64,000 nt of DNA from Gymnopus androsaceus JB14 (taxonomy: Eukaryota; Basidiomycota; Agaricomycetes; Agaricales; Omphalotaceae): assembly GCA_009733575.1 (NCBI GenBank), contig ML769412.1, forward strand, positions 248,001 to 312,000, given 5' to 3'. Every line of letters begins with the position of its first letter. The stretch's first letter is position 1. The notes below the pieces were generated by a model. The model worked only from the letters and a program-made list of their open reading frames with translations. It made no database searches and had not been told where the DNA came from. Made by a program: the position numbers and the translations under genes. Below, one piece after another: positions 1-10,859 of this stretch.

Positions 1-292
1 TTGCCTTGCCTTAAGCATATTCTCAATGATGGAAATTGCGAAGGACAGGTAGATATTAGTGAAAAAATGTACTGCAGGAATTGTAAATAGCTAGTAATTC
101 TGAGGGAAGAATTCGAAGTAGGCCTGAAGCTGACCCCTCTATGAGGTTGCCGTTATAAAATAACAAGCGAGGATTCTTGCGAAACAACGACAGCCTCCTT
201 GAGGGGACTTTAGGCTAATTCGAAGTTGGAACTTGGAAAGAAGTCTCTGGGCGCTTACTTCTTTTTGTTCTAAACATTCACCTCGCTTGCAG

Positions 293-445
293 TGCGCACC
301 TCGTACGAATCGCTCGTGCTCTATTTCGTGGGTGATCATAAACTCTACCAGGGTTTCGAATTCAATCCGAAGACCTTCCCGTTGTGCTTCACGTAGTCTG
401 CCGCGTCATTTACCAGGGCAAATTTCAGCTCAATCCCAACGCCAA
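293..445 (+). CDS. possible orphan internal exon, unidentified
   Basis: A stretch with an acceptor-like cttgcag just before it and a gtgagt donor after it encodes a peptide containing YESLVLYFVGDHKLYQGFEF and later VIYQGKFQLNPNA. The two parts need one base shift between them near position 385. I do not recognise the family. It could be the last trace of a gene that extends left of the window, or an upstream exon of the decayed F-box gene. Low confidence; nothing else in the first 490 bases looks coding. Confidence 0.2.
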
Positions 446-491
446 GTGAGTATCCATCGCATAACACGCGCCATTTTCCACTAACACCTTT

Positions 492-2302
492 TTGAAAGCC
501 ATTCTTTACAAAATAGAGCATAGAACGCGCTCGAATGTCTTCCCAGCTCCCGATATCTCAGGCAGACTCCGCGGACAATGGACTTTCAACAAGTGGGAAG
601 TGTCAGAGATCCTGCGCGGTATCGACGGGGACGTGAAGGCCACTAGTGCTGAAATCCTTCGTATGCAGTCTGAAATCGTTGCTCTTCGAATGAAACGCGA
701 AGAATTGGAGAAACTCAGGGAGGACTGCCAGTCCCTCATGGCTCCAATTCGAAAACTGCCGACGGAGCTTCTGGACCATATTTTTGGATTTTGCTGCTGG
801 GACGTAGCGTCCTTCTTTTCCACAGAGGGAAGTGATCTCGTGGATGCACCTGCTTTTACACTGAGCAGTGTATGTGCACAATGGCGAGAGATCATCCGTC
901 GCAGTCCAAAATTCTGGGCCAACTTGTCTTTAAACCTAAACCCCAGTGTAGAGGATGCATATGACTATACAGATTCCTGTAGGACATCATCTTCTTCTAT
1001 CGAAACAGTATCCTCTCACCTTGAAGATCACCATGCAACGCGCCCAGAGCAATGCCCCGGATGGCAATGTCGTTCACGAACATCATCTCCTGCGTACCTT
1101 GGTTCCAACACTCCCATCGATGGATTTCCGTCTCTTTCACCTGTTGTCGTTTCTCTGAACGCCTATGGCCTAGTTTGTTGTCTCTCGGGCAACTGACCCA
1201 TCTCAAAGATCTTGAGATCTTTCAGACGTCCCTGAAGCCTTGAACACTCTTCCACATTTATATCTGGTCCAAGACGCACCTTCTCTCCATTCCCTCACTA
1301 TCAATTGCGATCCCCAAAAAGTCCGCCAGACTTTCAGGCAACTTCCCCTGGACACAGATAACGCATCTAAGGTTGAGACCAGGCAATGGGTCTGCTTTCC
1401 GAGCTTTGGAATTCTGTCCCAATCTTCGGTCAGTCTGCTACAGTTTGCGTTTCTATGACGCGTCAAGACGCACAACAGCAAATTGCTGTTGTGAATCAGA
1501 TATCCGACCTTCGTTCCTTATCCGTTTTTCTTCCTGACTAATGCGGACAAATCTTACACATGCTTAATCTGCTTCTTTCATCGCTCACCTTACCTCTGTT
1601 AGAGGTTCTATCTTTGCAAAATTCGTATCTACGAATGTTAACGATATCAGTCCCTGCAGGCTTTTCGCGGAATGGCCTGGGCGATGTTGGACAAGCACTT
1701 ATGACGGAGAGTGGCCGCGTCAAGCATTTGACATATTCATTGACCGTTCAGGATGCACTCTTACAACGCTGCACTTAGAAGCGATCCCAATGTCGGATTC
1801 GGACGCCATACACTTGCTCGAGTGTTTGCCATCATTGTAGAACTTGCTTATATCGGAAGATGATGATGAATCGGATAGAGGTCGCGGCACGATTTCGTCG
1901 AAGTTTCTTAAATCCCTCCATGCCAGCTTACCAGCGCCAGCTCTGTCTCTTCATCGCACCCCAAAGGCCAGACCGAACCTACCTGAGTTAAAGCAACTGG
2001 CACTCAGTGTATGGAACAGAGATTGTCTGGATGAGCAAGCGCTCATCAATATGCTTGTATCGCGATGGATCCCGGATACTGTTCGAAGGAAGGAGATCGG
2101 GGTGGAATGTTTGCAGACATTTTGTCTTCGTATCGGCTCGGGTTTAATCAGCAAAGATACCCACCGAGAGCTGGAATACCTTCGTCATGCGGGTCTCTTC
2201 ATCCGCACTGTTGAGGACGACGAGGATAAGGGCGATTCGAAGAATGATGACGATGACGATGATTCAGAGGACGATGACGATTCGGATAGTGACCTGGAGT
2301 AG
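492..2302 (+). pseudogene. decayed F-box protein gene (LRR-like C-terminal part)
   Basis: The F-box is clear near residues 90-105 of the first open segment (KLPTELLDHIFGFC), preceded by a coiled-coil-like stretch (SAEILRMQSEIVALRMKREE) and followed by LSSVCAQWREIIRRSPKFW. This is the usual N-terminal order of the large mushroom F-box families, which act as SCF ubiquitin-ligase substrate adaptors. The downstream repeat-like part survives only in pieces in changing frames: SKQYPLTLKITM near 1010, APSLHSLTI near 1277, SLTLPLLEVLSL near 1583, and a segment with SDSDAIHLLECLPSL just before an in-frame TAG near 1838. The last segment (1844-2302) ends in an acidic DDD/EDD-rich tail. At least four frame changes or stops are not explained by plausible introns, so I call it a pseudogene. 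Sequencing indels could account for some of them. Confidence 0.75.
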
Positions 2303-3033
2303 TATGAGGTTTGCTTTACATATACTTGACTTGATGTACTTCCGAGCGCACTGCGAAATTCTGACACTGGTGTTTCCTCAGAAATACAAGTGCAACGAGT
2401 CTCAACAATAATGACCGGACGGTTTCCGCGAAGATTGCCAGCCTTTTTCAAGGGTACTTGGAAAGCGGAAATCGGGTAGAAAGCTATCGCCATCTGAGTG
2501 GAGAGATATAGGGAAGAAATATAGGCATCTATGGATCGGTTTTCTTGGACCGACTTTGAGTTGTTTTCTTCAAGTCAAATCACCATGTTCTTCATTTTTA
2601 CGTGTCGCATTATCGTCAGCCTTTCATCGGGTCTTGGGGCTCTCTGGTATACACAATCTCACGACCGTACCGTCATGGAAAAATCGCATGCTCAAATGAA
2701 GAGAGGGTGATTGAAAACTTGTATGCGGTCTTTGGTCGAGCGTAAGTATGTTTCTGTTTCGTACAGGATACGATGCGAGACCCGGGGCTATTAGCGGGTC
2801 ACATCTTGGTCTCATGGGCCATTTCTGTACGTACACAAATCTCTACCTCAAGGCTGCCGACCTAGACAAAAGTCATTCCAAGTTCCAAGCATACAAGGAC
2901 CCTTAAAACAATGACATTTACTGTCATTCGATACCGGACCTACTTCACTTTGCCTGGTAGGATAAATATTGCGAACAGCAACCCTCTTCGACATTCCTCT
3001 CTCCTTGGGTTTTTGCACTCAGCCTCAAACAAA
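2303..3033. other. intergenic, no gene seen
   Basis: Downstream of the decayed F-box gene and upstream of the MFS gene. Short open frames here show no family resemblance. The start of the next gene at 3034 is preceded by acaaa, a good fungal start context. Confidence 0.5.
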
Positions 3034-5376
3034 ATGTCTTTCGCTACCACAGCTACTCCCACATACACGGTAAACAAGAATTCCGACCCCAAAACAGATC
3101 TACATGCAGGAGACAGTTTGTCTATGGATGAATTCGCTGTAGGAGACGACACAGCTGAGTTTTCCGTATCTCCAATAGGCATCCCAAAATACCGTGCTGC
3201 ATCGATCATTGCATCTACTGGTGCAAATGTTGATGCAAGGCGCCTATCAACTATAGGGAAAGACTCTACTACCCAAAGTATCTATCCGTATCTCTCTGAG
3301 CGCACGCGACGTCCTTCCTTCATCCGGGCGGATTCAGCAGCAGAAACGATTATTTCATCCTTTGGCAAGGATGAAAATCAAGTTCCCGCGACTAGGACCC
3401 AGACGATTGGAAGTGTCACTGGGATACTCGGTAATGTCCAGCAGTTGCAGTACGAGGAATCGCCTGCTGCAGCGAGTCAAACTACTCGAACAGAGAACAG
3501 GAGGAGCATTCTTCACTTTGTCGCTGTTTGCTGGTGTTTCTTTTTGGAAGGCTGGAATGATGGATCTGTAGGACCTCTTCTTCCCGTCATTCAAACCTAC
3601 TATGCAGTGAGTTGTATTTTAGCCTATTTCAGTATAACTTCCTCTATATCATTATTGAACGACTTTCTAGGTTGGGTTTGCTGTCGTATCGCTGTTGTTT
3701 GTGTTCAACTGTTTCGTGAGTATAATCATACTGTATTTTCATGATTATCTTCCATTTACTTCAATTCCAGGGTTTTATCATTGGGGCTGGAGTGAATGTC
3801 TGGCTTAACGAACGAATCGGCTTCGGCAAGGTTCGTCTTCTTTCCGAATATCGGAGACCATGCTCATCGCCTGTTACAGGTTATGGTCCTTGGGTCTTTG
3901 TTCCAACTTGTTACATATGCCATTCAAGGCCCTGCTCCACCATTTCCTGCGATGGTTCTTTCTTTCTTTTTGGCTGGATTTGGAATGAGCCTTCAGGTGA
4001 GTTTCAGCTGATTGTCGTTCAAGCTTCCGTATCACTGACGATTATGGCCAGAGCGCACAAGCGAACGGATTCGTAGGAAGTCTTAAAAAAAACAAATCGA
4101 CCAAGTTGATGATGTTACATGCGTCTTACGGTAAGAGTATATATCCTTTCAATGGGTCGGAGAGATTAAGTTTGTAAATAGGCATGGGAGCTTTGTGCTC
4201 CCCGCTAGTTGCAACACAATTTTCTCAGACCCGTCATTGGTCTTTCCACTATATGATATCTGCTGGGATTGCGGTATCTAATACGGCTATTCTTTGTGCC
4301 GTTTTTCGATTCAAACGCCAAGAAGGTGAGGGAATTACTGCTTCACAGACGTGTCTCATTGTATCTACTTCAGACGTCCTGCTGGAAGCAGGCCAAGAAC
4401 CTGACGAAAACACGTTCAATGCAGCTTCGACATCGCATAATTTATACCGCCAGATATTTAACATTCGGGCTGTCCATTTCTTGGCCATTTTGCCCTAATT
4501 TACATCGGAGTGGAGGTGACTATTGGAGGCAAGCCTAGTAGTCTTTTTTCATTGCAGCGAATGCTTATGCGAGTGTTTCGAATCAGGCTGGATTGTAACT
4601 TTTATCATTCGGGAGCGTGATGGCGGTGCCAGCGCTGGATATATCTCTTCTGGATTCTTTGGAGGTGGGTATACGTATCAACCTCAGCGGCTATGAGTAT
4701 GACTTCCAAATGTCTCTAGGGCTTACTATCGGCCGTCTCGCACTGATAATGTTAACAAGAAGGTAGTGTGACTTTCTGTAGCTGACCTTTCGCTAATATC
4801 CCTGTTAGGTCGGTGAACGCAAGGTGGTTTTCTTCTACATGCTACTTTCTATCGGGTATGTATACAGATCAAGCACGATTTGCGACTGTGCTCTCATTCG
4901 CACTTTCAGATTGGAAATCACAATTTGGATTGTACCATCTATTATCGAAAACGCTATTGCAGTAAGCAATCTTTCCTTCGTCCTGTTAAATCCCTTCGTA
5001 ATTCGAACTTCATCAGATCGCTTGCATCGGAATATTCCTTGGACCTATGTATCCCATCATGGTCGGGCACGGCGCACAAATCCTCCCTACTTATCTTTTC
5101 ACTGTGTGTATGGGGTGGATTACGGGGGATGACTGGTTGTAAGTCGTCACTGTAATTTTATACAGTGTAGATATTTTGATGACCTCTAGCCGCTGCCTTG
5201 CCCTTTTTGACTGGTATCCTGGCCTCAAAATATGACATTAAATCTCTGCAGCCTTTGTAAGTTGTCACTGCGATTTTATGCGATGTAAATATTCATTGAT
5301 GATTAGGTTGGTCACAATGATGTGCACGATGTTTGGTCTCTGGGCTCTGATTCCGAAAGCGCGTCGCATTGCATAG
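3034..5376 (+). CDS. major facilitator superfamily transporter (Bsc6-like), two apparent 1-nt frameshifts
   Basis: A multi-exon polytopic membrane protein. I start at the second ATG (3034) because of its context and because the segment from the upstream ATG at 2911 is not family-like. A long polar N-terminus (about 170 residues) precedes TM1 (FVAVCWCFFLEGWNDGSVGP), the signature opening of the fungal Bsc6/fucose-permease-like MFS group. Clear exons: 3034-3606, 3671-3715, 3771-3830, 3881-3996, 4052-4130, 4182-4325, 4374-4528, 4587-4664, 4720-4762, 4809-4855, then small exons to the TAG at 5374-5376. Intron 4529-4586 appears to be GC-AG (gcaagc...cag). Two single-base losses break the frame: in ATTTTG near 4486 (FLAI to FALIYIGVEV) and in the G-run near 5118 before the exon encoding LPFLTGILASKYDIKSLQPL. 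Both are in homopolymers. The substrate cannot be inferred. Confidence 0.75.
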
Positions 5377-5724
5377 TGACGAGGTGAAGGGTTCTTGGAT
5401 GGATTAGATCTCTGTGTTGCTCTCGAGTCCCACCGCGTACGACGTTTTATGTACAGGACTATGATATTGATGACTGCTTTTTGAATATACGAGATTCAAT
5501 TGCTCTCTTAACCTCGGAAGGAAGTGCATGCTTAATGATTAGACGACATTGGTTTTTAACTTGGAAAGCTTGAAGTTCTCAGGGTGTCAAAGCGCATTTT
5601 ATCAAGCTGCAAATATGCTATTACAATACTATCTGAAGACATTGCCAGTACCAGAATCTACTGCCTCGTCTGTTTTAGGGTTCTGAATCGGTCTCTTCCA
5701 TTTTAGTCCAATTTCTTATGGAGG

Positions 5725-5730
5725 TATAAA
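5725..5730 (+). promoter_or_regulatory. TATA box of the left secreted-peptide gene
   Basis: tataaa about 95 bases before the start codon at 5823. It is conserved in the right arm (reverse strand, 10802-10807), which suggests both copies carried the promoter. Confidence 0.55.
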
Positions 5731-5822
5731 GGCTGGAGCACCACCCAATTCATTCGGATCCTCTTAATCACCTTCCTATCTTTCTGTTGCTCTTGTAGCG
5801 AGTGTAACCGTATTCTAAGACG

Positions 5823-6477
5823 ATGCGTTTCTCCTCTACGGCTCAATTCTTTATCATTCTCTCTGTTGCTATTGCGCTGCCTACGGTGAATCGCTCAGTT
5901 TCAAAAGTACAATCAGCAGCGAAGCTCCGATGCTAATTTACCTGTTGCACTGCCTCAGGTTCATACGGTAAAGTTGATCGATTCATTTTTAAAACCTCAT
6001 CTTTTGAAAACACCAATTCAGAACGAGCAAGTCAGTCAGGCTCCTCGTAATGATGAGCTAAATCTGCTTTGGGAGCGCATCTACGAGAGTCGACCTGGTC
6101 CACCTTCCTGGATCGGCAAGCCTGAAGTGTCGGCTATATCACCATTTTTACGCCACGAGCTCGAGTACAGGCCCTCTCCACCTTCGTGGAAGCGTGCTGA
6201 AAGTATTGAACGTTCTGTGGACGGCCCGAAGGCAGGGTGGAAATGCGAGTCCGACCCTTCCGGCTCGCATGCCCCTCCTTGAAATCTTGGTTCTATCGAG
6301 CATGCTTCTCTTTCATCTTGGAAGGAAGCAGAATACCCGGAACATCCCTCACCTCCCTCGTGGAAACGCGACTCATTCACGATGGAGTGCGCTTCTCCTA
6401 GCTGGAAGCGTATCGACCAGAATTTACCTAAACCTCCTCATTGGAAGGCATCTACTGTAGTTTGCCTCGTACATTGA
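5823..6477 (+). pseudogene. secreted PPSWKR-repeat peptide precursor, left copy, premature stop
   Basis: Exon 1 (5823-5885) encodes a signal peptide (MRFSSTAQFFIILSVAIALP). After a 73-nt phase-0 intron, exon 2 starts at 5959. The mature region carries Trp-centred repeats spaced roughly 12-35 residues apart: GPPSWIGK, SPPSWKR, AGWKCE, then SSWKE, SPPSWKRD, SPSWKRI and PPHWKA. Several have a KR or K directly after W, as expected of a Kex2-type processing site. The frame is closed by TGA at 6280-6282, where the right copy has TGG inside APPW; beyond it the repeat frame stays open to 6477. This is therefore a nonsense allele of a once longer precursor. The signal peptide and dibasic repeats are seen; release of peptides is inference from known Kex2-processed repeat proteins of fungi. 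Convergent with the SDR gene. Confidence 0.65.
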
Positions 6478-6791
6478 CAATGCGGGATGCTTTATCAAGT
6501 TACGGTATAGAATCTGTTCGGCAATCTTCGACTGGTTTTCATCTCCCCTCTTTAAAGTACCGAGTTTTGAACCGTCAAGGACCCATGGTCCTTCGTTCGG
6601 CTCCTAGGACAATCTATCTCATGTTCACTCGCGTTCACTCACTTCCTTGATTTATCTTTTCAATTCTGAGGTTTATCATACATTATACAATGTCTTCCCG
6701 TACCTACGACACGCTACCTGTTGCATTTAATAGTTGCATTATCCAGAAAACATAATACAGTGACAATTTGAATTACATCGACCAACATACG

Positions 6792-7927
6792 TTAATCGGA
6801 AGTTATCGAAAGCTCTTCAGCATGCATCTCCAAAACAGAATGCATAAACAGCTTTTCACGCAATGACTTGCGCTCTGGGCTACTGGCGTCGCCAGCGTTA
6901 AGCTCTTGGCCATGATTCCATCTGCGATAGAAACCTTTCCCTTCCGCACTGGCATCAAAGAGAGCAAAGAGTGTCCACTCTGCACTTTCTTCGGCAGAAA
7001 CGGTAGTCGCGTGGACGAAGAGGTCAAACAATGGTCTAAAGGGCGTAAATAACCAATGGGATCGGAAAGCAAAATCCAATTGCGCCGTTCTGACCATGCC
7101 TGGACAGACGTTCGTCAGTGTGTATTCGAGTTTCTTGAGAACCAGAGAACAATCTACCTGGCCAGTATATGTGAAAATGAGATTCCTACGCTCGCGAGAG
7201 GCAAATTCCTGCAAGAAGTCAGAAAAAAATGCAAGTTCTAATATAAGGAAGTCACCTCAATCATAATGTCCATATATACTGCACTAGCAGCGCCGGTCTG
7301 AAAAGCTTTAAACATCCTGCGAGTACCCCAAGATTCTTGTAACCAAAATCACTGGGATTAACAGGCCACTTAATCCCAGAACCGAGAATAGACAAGAATT
7401 TGCATCCTGTTCATTATCTCGAGCATTCCTCAAAAGAGGCATCAGTTCAAACGCCATTTTGAACCGATGGTAGTACCGCATCATGAGCTGAAGATCGAGG
7501 CCATCCATGGTATCAAAACTTTTGAAATAGTTCGCGTAACCTGCAGAGAATACTAAAAAGTTGATTCTCTGACCCTGAGTTCTGAGTAGCTTGTGGATGT
7601 TTTCGGAGGCAGTCCGTACGCTTCTGAGACTAGACGCGTCGCAGAATACGAACTCACGTAAGAGCTGCTGTGAGTCTGAGCCGGAAGTAGTTGTTAGCCT
7701 CTTCATCAGCGGTAAGCTAAAGGCTTCGCCAGCGATTCAAGAACTTTGACTCCGTCGAGTCGATTTCGGCCTGCGATGATGACGTGAATCCTTCCATTGG
7801 TATATCTGGCCAACAGAACCGCAACCTCTGCAGCAATTCCGCCTGTCCCTCCTATGAATACGGCGACGGGGATGTAATCAGGGCGGAAGGAAGCGTTCGA
7901 AGAGCGTGCTTCCACAAGAGACGGCAT
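6792..7927 (-). pseudogene. SDR family oxidoreductase, left copy, frameshifted
   Basis: Same gene as the one at 8566-9699, on the opposite strand. The start (MPSLVEARSSNASF) and the Rossmann glycine motif GGTGGIAAEVA are intact. An extra base (cgctgatgaag against cgcgatgaag in the right copy, near 7706) stops the protein after SLAKPLAYR. A second indel in an A-run near 7400 (ATGCAAATTC against ATGCAAAATTC) shifts the frame again. The C-terminal exon (ending LEMHAEELSITSD) is preserved. Two independent lesions make sequencing error a weaker explanation here, and the right copy supplies an intact gene. Confidence 0.85.
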
Positions 7928-8020
7928 AGAGGACAGACAGTGATATGGCTAGCTTGCTTGATATATCCTCGAAGCGTGCCGAAAGTACTCGTCACCATAG
8001 CTTGACGCGTAGCACACGCG

Positions 8021-8482
8021 GGAAGGTTAACAGTGAACTGCATTGTAATCGTTAGGTCAGGATTCTGACAACCTTGTTTATGTGTGTTTATTAGGACACA
8101 TCGGTAGCTCGCTGTAGCTCGGCGCTCAACAGCAATACAGGAAGTCAGGATTTCTGCAGTCTCCCAAAGCCAGCCGTACTTCCGTGAGGATGAGTTATAC
8201 AGAAGTCACGCGGATAAATCTTCGACAGCCAATCAGATCATTTCAAAAGTGAGAAGTCCTCACTCCTTCATGTAACAGTCACAATTGTCAAGCATTTCTT
8301 AATACCCATAATCCAAAAATACTCACAGGAGTTCAAAGAAAAAGCTGTACAGTATCCTAGGACAAAATTGGGATATTTTTTCTTAATACTGTGAAGCGGA
8401 TAATCCGTCGGGTGATCCCGATTATAAACTCCGATTGTCTACGCAACGCCTTTCGCCTCCATATAACGCGATTGATATCTTC
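8021..8482. other. spacer of the inverted duplication
   Basis: About 460 bases separating the two arms. It holds the divergent region between the two SDR copies, and I see no gene. It is the only part of the 5.7-10.9 kb block without a mirrored partner, so it should contain the original breakpoint. Confidence 0.6.
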
Positions 8483-8565
8483 TGCTACGCGTCAAGCTAG
8501 GGTGACGTGTACTTTCGGCACGCTTCGAGGGTATATCAAGCTAGCCATATCACAGTCTGTCCTCT

Positions 8566-9699
8566 ATGCCGTCTCTTGTGGAAGCACGCTCTTCGAACGC
8601 TTCCTTCCGCCCTGATTACATCCCCGTCGCCGTATTCATAGGAGGGACAGGCGGAATTGCTGCAGAGGTTGCGGTTCTGTTGGCCAGATATACCAATGGA
8701 GGGATTCACGTCATCATCGCAGGCCGAAATCGACTCGACGGAGTCAAAGTTCTTGAATCGCTGGCGAAGCCTTTAGCTTACCGCGATGAAGAGGCTAACA
8801 ACACTCTCGGCTCAGACTCACAGCAGCTCTTACGTGAGTTCGTATTCTGCGACGCGTCTAGTCTCAGAAGCGTACGGACTGCCTCCGAAAACATCCACAA
8901 GCTACTCAGAACTCAGGGTCAGAGAATCAACTTTTTAGTATTCTCTGCAGGTTACGGGAACTATTTCAAAAGTTTTGATACCATGGATGGCCTCGATCTT
9001 CAGCTCATGATGCGGTACTACCATCGGTTCAAAATGGCGTTTGAACTGATGCCTCTTTTGAGGAATGCTCGAGATAATGAACAGGATGCAAAATTCTTGT
9101 CTATTCTCGGTTCTGGGATTAAGTGGCCTGTTAATCCCAGTGATTTTGGTTTCAAGAATCTTGGGGTACTCGGCAGGATGTTTAAAGCTTTTCAGACCGG
9201 CCTTGCTAGTGCAGTATATATGGACATTATGATTGAGGTGACTTCCTTATATTAGAACTTGCATTTTTTTCTGACTTCTTGCAGGAATTTGCCTCTCGCG
9301 AGCGTGGAATCTCATTTTCACATAACTGGCCAGGTAGATTGTTCTCTGGTTCTCAAGCAACTCGAATATATACTGACGACCATCTGTCCAGGCGTAGTTA
9401 GGACAGCGCAATTGGATTTTGCTTTCCGATCCTACTGGTTATTTACGCCCTTTAGACCATTGTTTGACCTCTTCGTCCAAGCGACTACCGTTTCCGCCGA
9501 AGAGAGTGCAGAGTGGACACTCTTTGCTCTCTTGGATGCCAGTGCGGAAGGGAAAGGTTTCTATCGCAGATGGAATCATGGCCAAGAGCTTAACGCTGGC
9601 GACGCCAGTAGCCCAGAGCGCAAGTCATTGCGTGAAAAGCTGTTTATGCATTCTGTTTTGGAGATGCATGCTGAAGAGCTTTCGATAACTTCCGATTAA
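8566..9699 (+). CDS. short-chain dehydrogenase/reductase-like protein, intact copy
   Basis: Three exons: 8566-9237, 9285-9333 and 9392-9699. The 46-58 nt introns have normal GT-AG ends, and removal of the second restores a family-like HNWPGVVRTAQL. The N-terminus resembles the common mushroom SDR group (MPSLVEARSSNASFRPDYIP, then VAVFIGGTGGIAAEVAVLLA). Here GGTGGIA replaces the classical TGxxxGIG dinucleotide-binding motif. IIAGRNR likely selects the cofactor, INFLVFSAGY corresponds to the NAG strand, and RYYHRFKMAF occupies the catalytic YxxxK position with the spacing kept. A redox enzyme using NAD(P) is expected, with unknown substrate. It is transcribed toward the right copy of the secreted-peptide gene. 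The ending ELSITSD is shared with the broken left copy. Confidence 0.85.
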
Positions 9700-10025
9700 C
9701 GTATGTTGGTCGATGTAATTCAAATTGTCACTGTATTATGTTTTCTGGATAATGCAACTATTAAATGCAACAGGTAGCGTGTCGTAGGTACGGGAAGACA
9801 TTGTATAATGTATGATAAACCTCAGAATTGAAAAGATAAATCAAGGAAGTGAGTGAACGCGAGTGAACATGAGATAGATTGTCCTAGGAGCCGAACGAAG
9901 GACCATGGGTCCTTGACGGTTCAAAACTCGGTACTTTAAAGAGGGGAGATGAAAACCAGTCGAAGATTGCCGAACAGATTCTATACCGTAACTTGATAAA
10001 GCATCCCGCATGGTCAACGTACGAG

Positions 10026-10710
10026 TCAAACTACAGTAGATGCCTTCCAAGGAGGAGGTTTAGGTAAATTCTGGTCGATACGCTTCCAGCTAGGAGGAGA
10101 AGCATGCTCCATTGTGAATGAGTCGCGTTTTCCACGAAGGAGATGAGGGACTCTGTTCTGAGGGTTCTGCTTCCTTCCCGGACAGAAGAGAAGCACGCTC
10201 GATAGAACCAAGATCCCAAGGAGGAGCCAGCGAGCTGGAAGGGTCGGACTCGCGTTTCCACCCTCCCTTCAGAAGGTCCACAGCACGTTCAATGCTTTCA
10301 GCACGCTTCCACGAAGGTGGAGAGGGCCTGTACTCGAGCTCGTGGCGGACCAGTGGTGATATAGCCGACACTTCAGGCTTGCCGATCCAGGAAGGTGGAC
10401 CGGGTCGACTCTCGTAGATGCGCTCCCAAAGCAGATTTAGCTCATTATTACGAGGAGCCTGACTGACTTGCTCGTTCTGAATTGGTGTTTTCAAAAGATG
10501 AGGTTTTAAAAATGAATCGATTAACTTTACCGTATGAACCTGAGGCAGTCCAACAGGTACATTAGCATCGGCGCTTCGCTGCTGATTGTACTTCTGAAAC
10601 TGAGCGATTTGAAACGATCAGTATTAATATCAAGGATTTATCCTCACCGTAGGCAGTGCACTAGTAACAGAGAGAATGACGAAGAATTGAGCTATGGAGG
10701 AGAGGCGCAT
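10026..10710 (-). pseudogene. secreted PPSWKR-repeat peptide precursor, right copy, late frameshift
   Basis: Start at 10710, signal peptide MRLSSIAQFFVILSVTSALP, exon 1 to 10648, a 108-nt intron, exon 2 from 10539. The repeats read GPPSWIGK, SPPSWKR, GGWKRE, APPWDL, LLSGKE and SPSWK. The TTTT run at 10128-10131 (AAAA on the coding strand, AAA in the left copy) then shifts the frame, so the annotated protein ends at 10090. In the other frame the family sequence continues with SPPSWKRI and PPPWKA to 10026. This copy keeps the Trp codon that is a stop in the left copy. Whether the extra A is real decides whether this is the functional gene. Confidence 0.65.
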
Positions 10711-10859
10711 CGTCATAGAACACGGTTACACTCGCTGCAAGCGCAACAGAAAGATAGGAAGTTGATTAAGAGGATCCGAATGAATTGGGTGGTGCTCTAG
10801 CTTTTATACCTTCATAAGAAATTGGCCGAAAATGGAAGAGACCGATTCAAAAGGCTGAA

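Larger units (their letters stand above)
5683..8020 (+). repeat. left arm of large inverted duplication
   Basis: This arm matches the reverse complement of 8483-10856 almost base for base, from the promoter of the secreted-peptide gene (tgaatcggtctcttcc near 5690) to the promoter of the SDR gene (gctacgcgtcaagct near 8010). Both copies keep the same gene order. The spacer between the arms is about 8021-8482. Differences are scattered substitutions, a longer first intron in the right copy (108 versus 73 nt) and several 1-nt indels. Confidence 0.92.
8483..10856 (-). repeat. right arm of large inverted duplication
   Basis: Mirror image of 5683-8020. It begins in the SDR promoter and ends just upstream of the TATA box of the right secreted-peptide gene (agagaccgattca). 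The sequence outside each outer boundary differs, so the duplication ends near these points. Confidence 0.92.
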
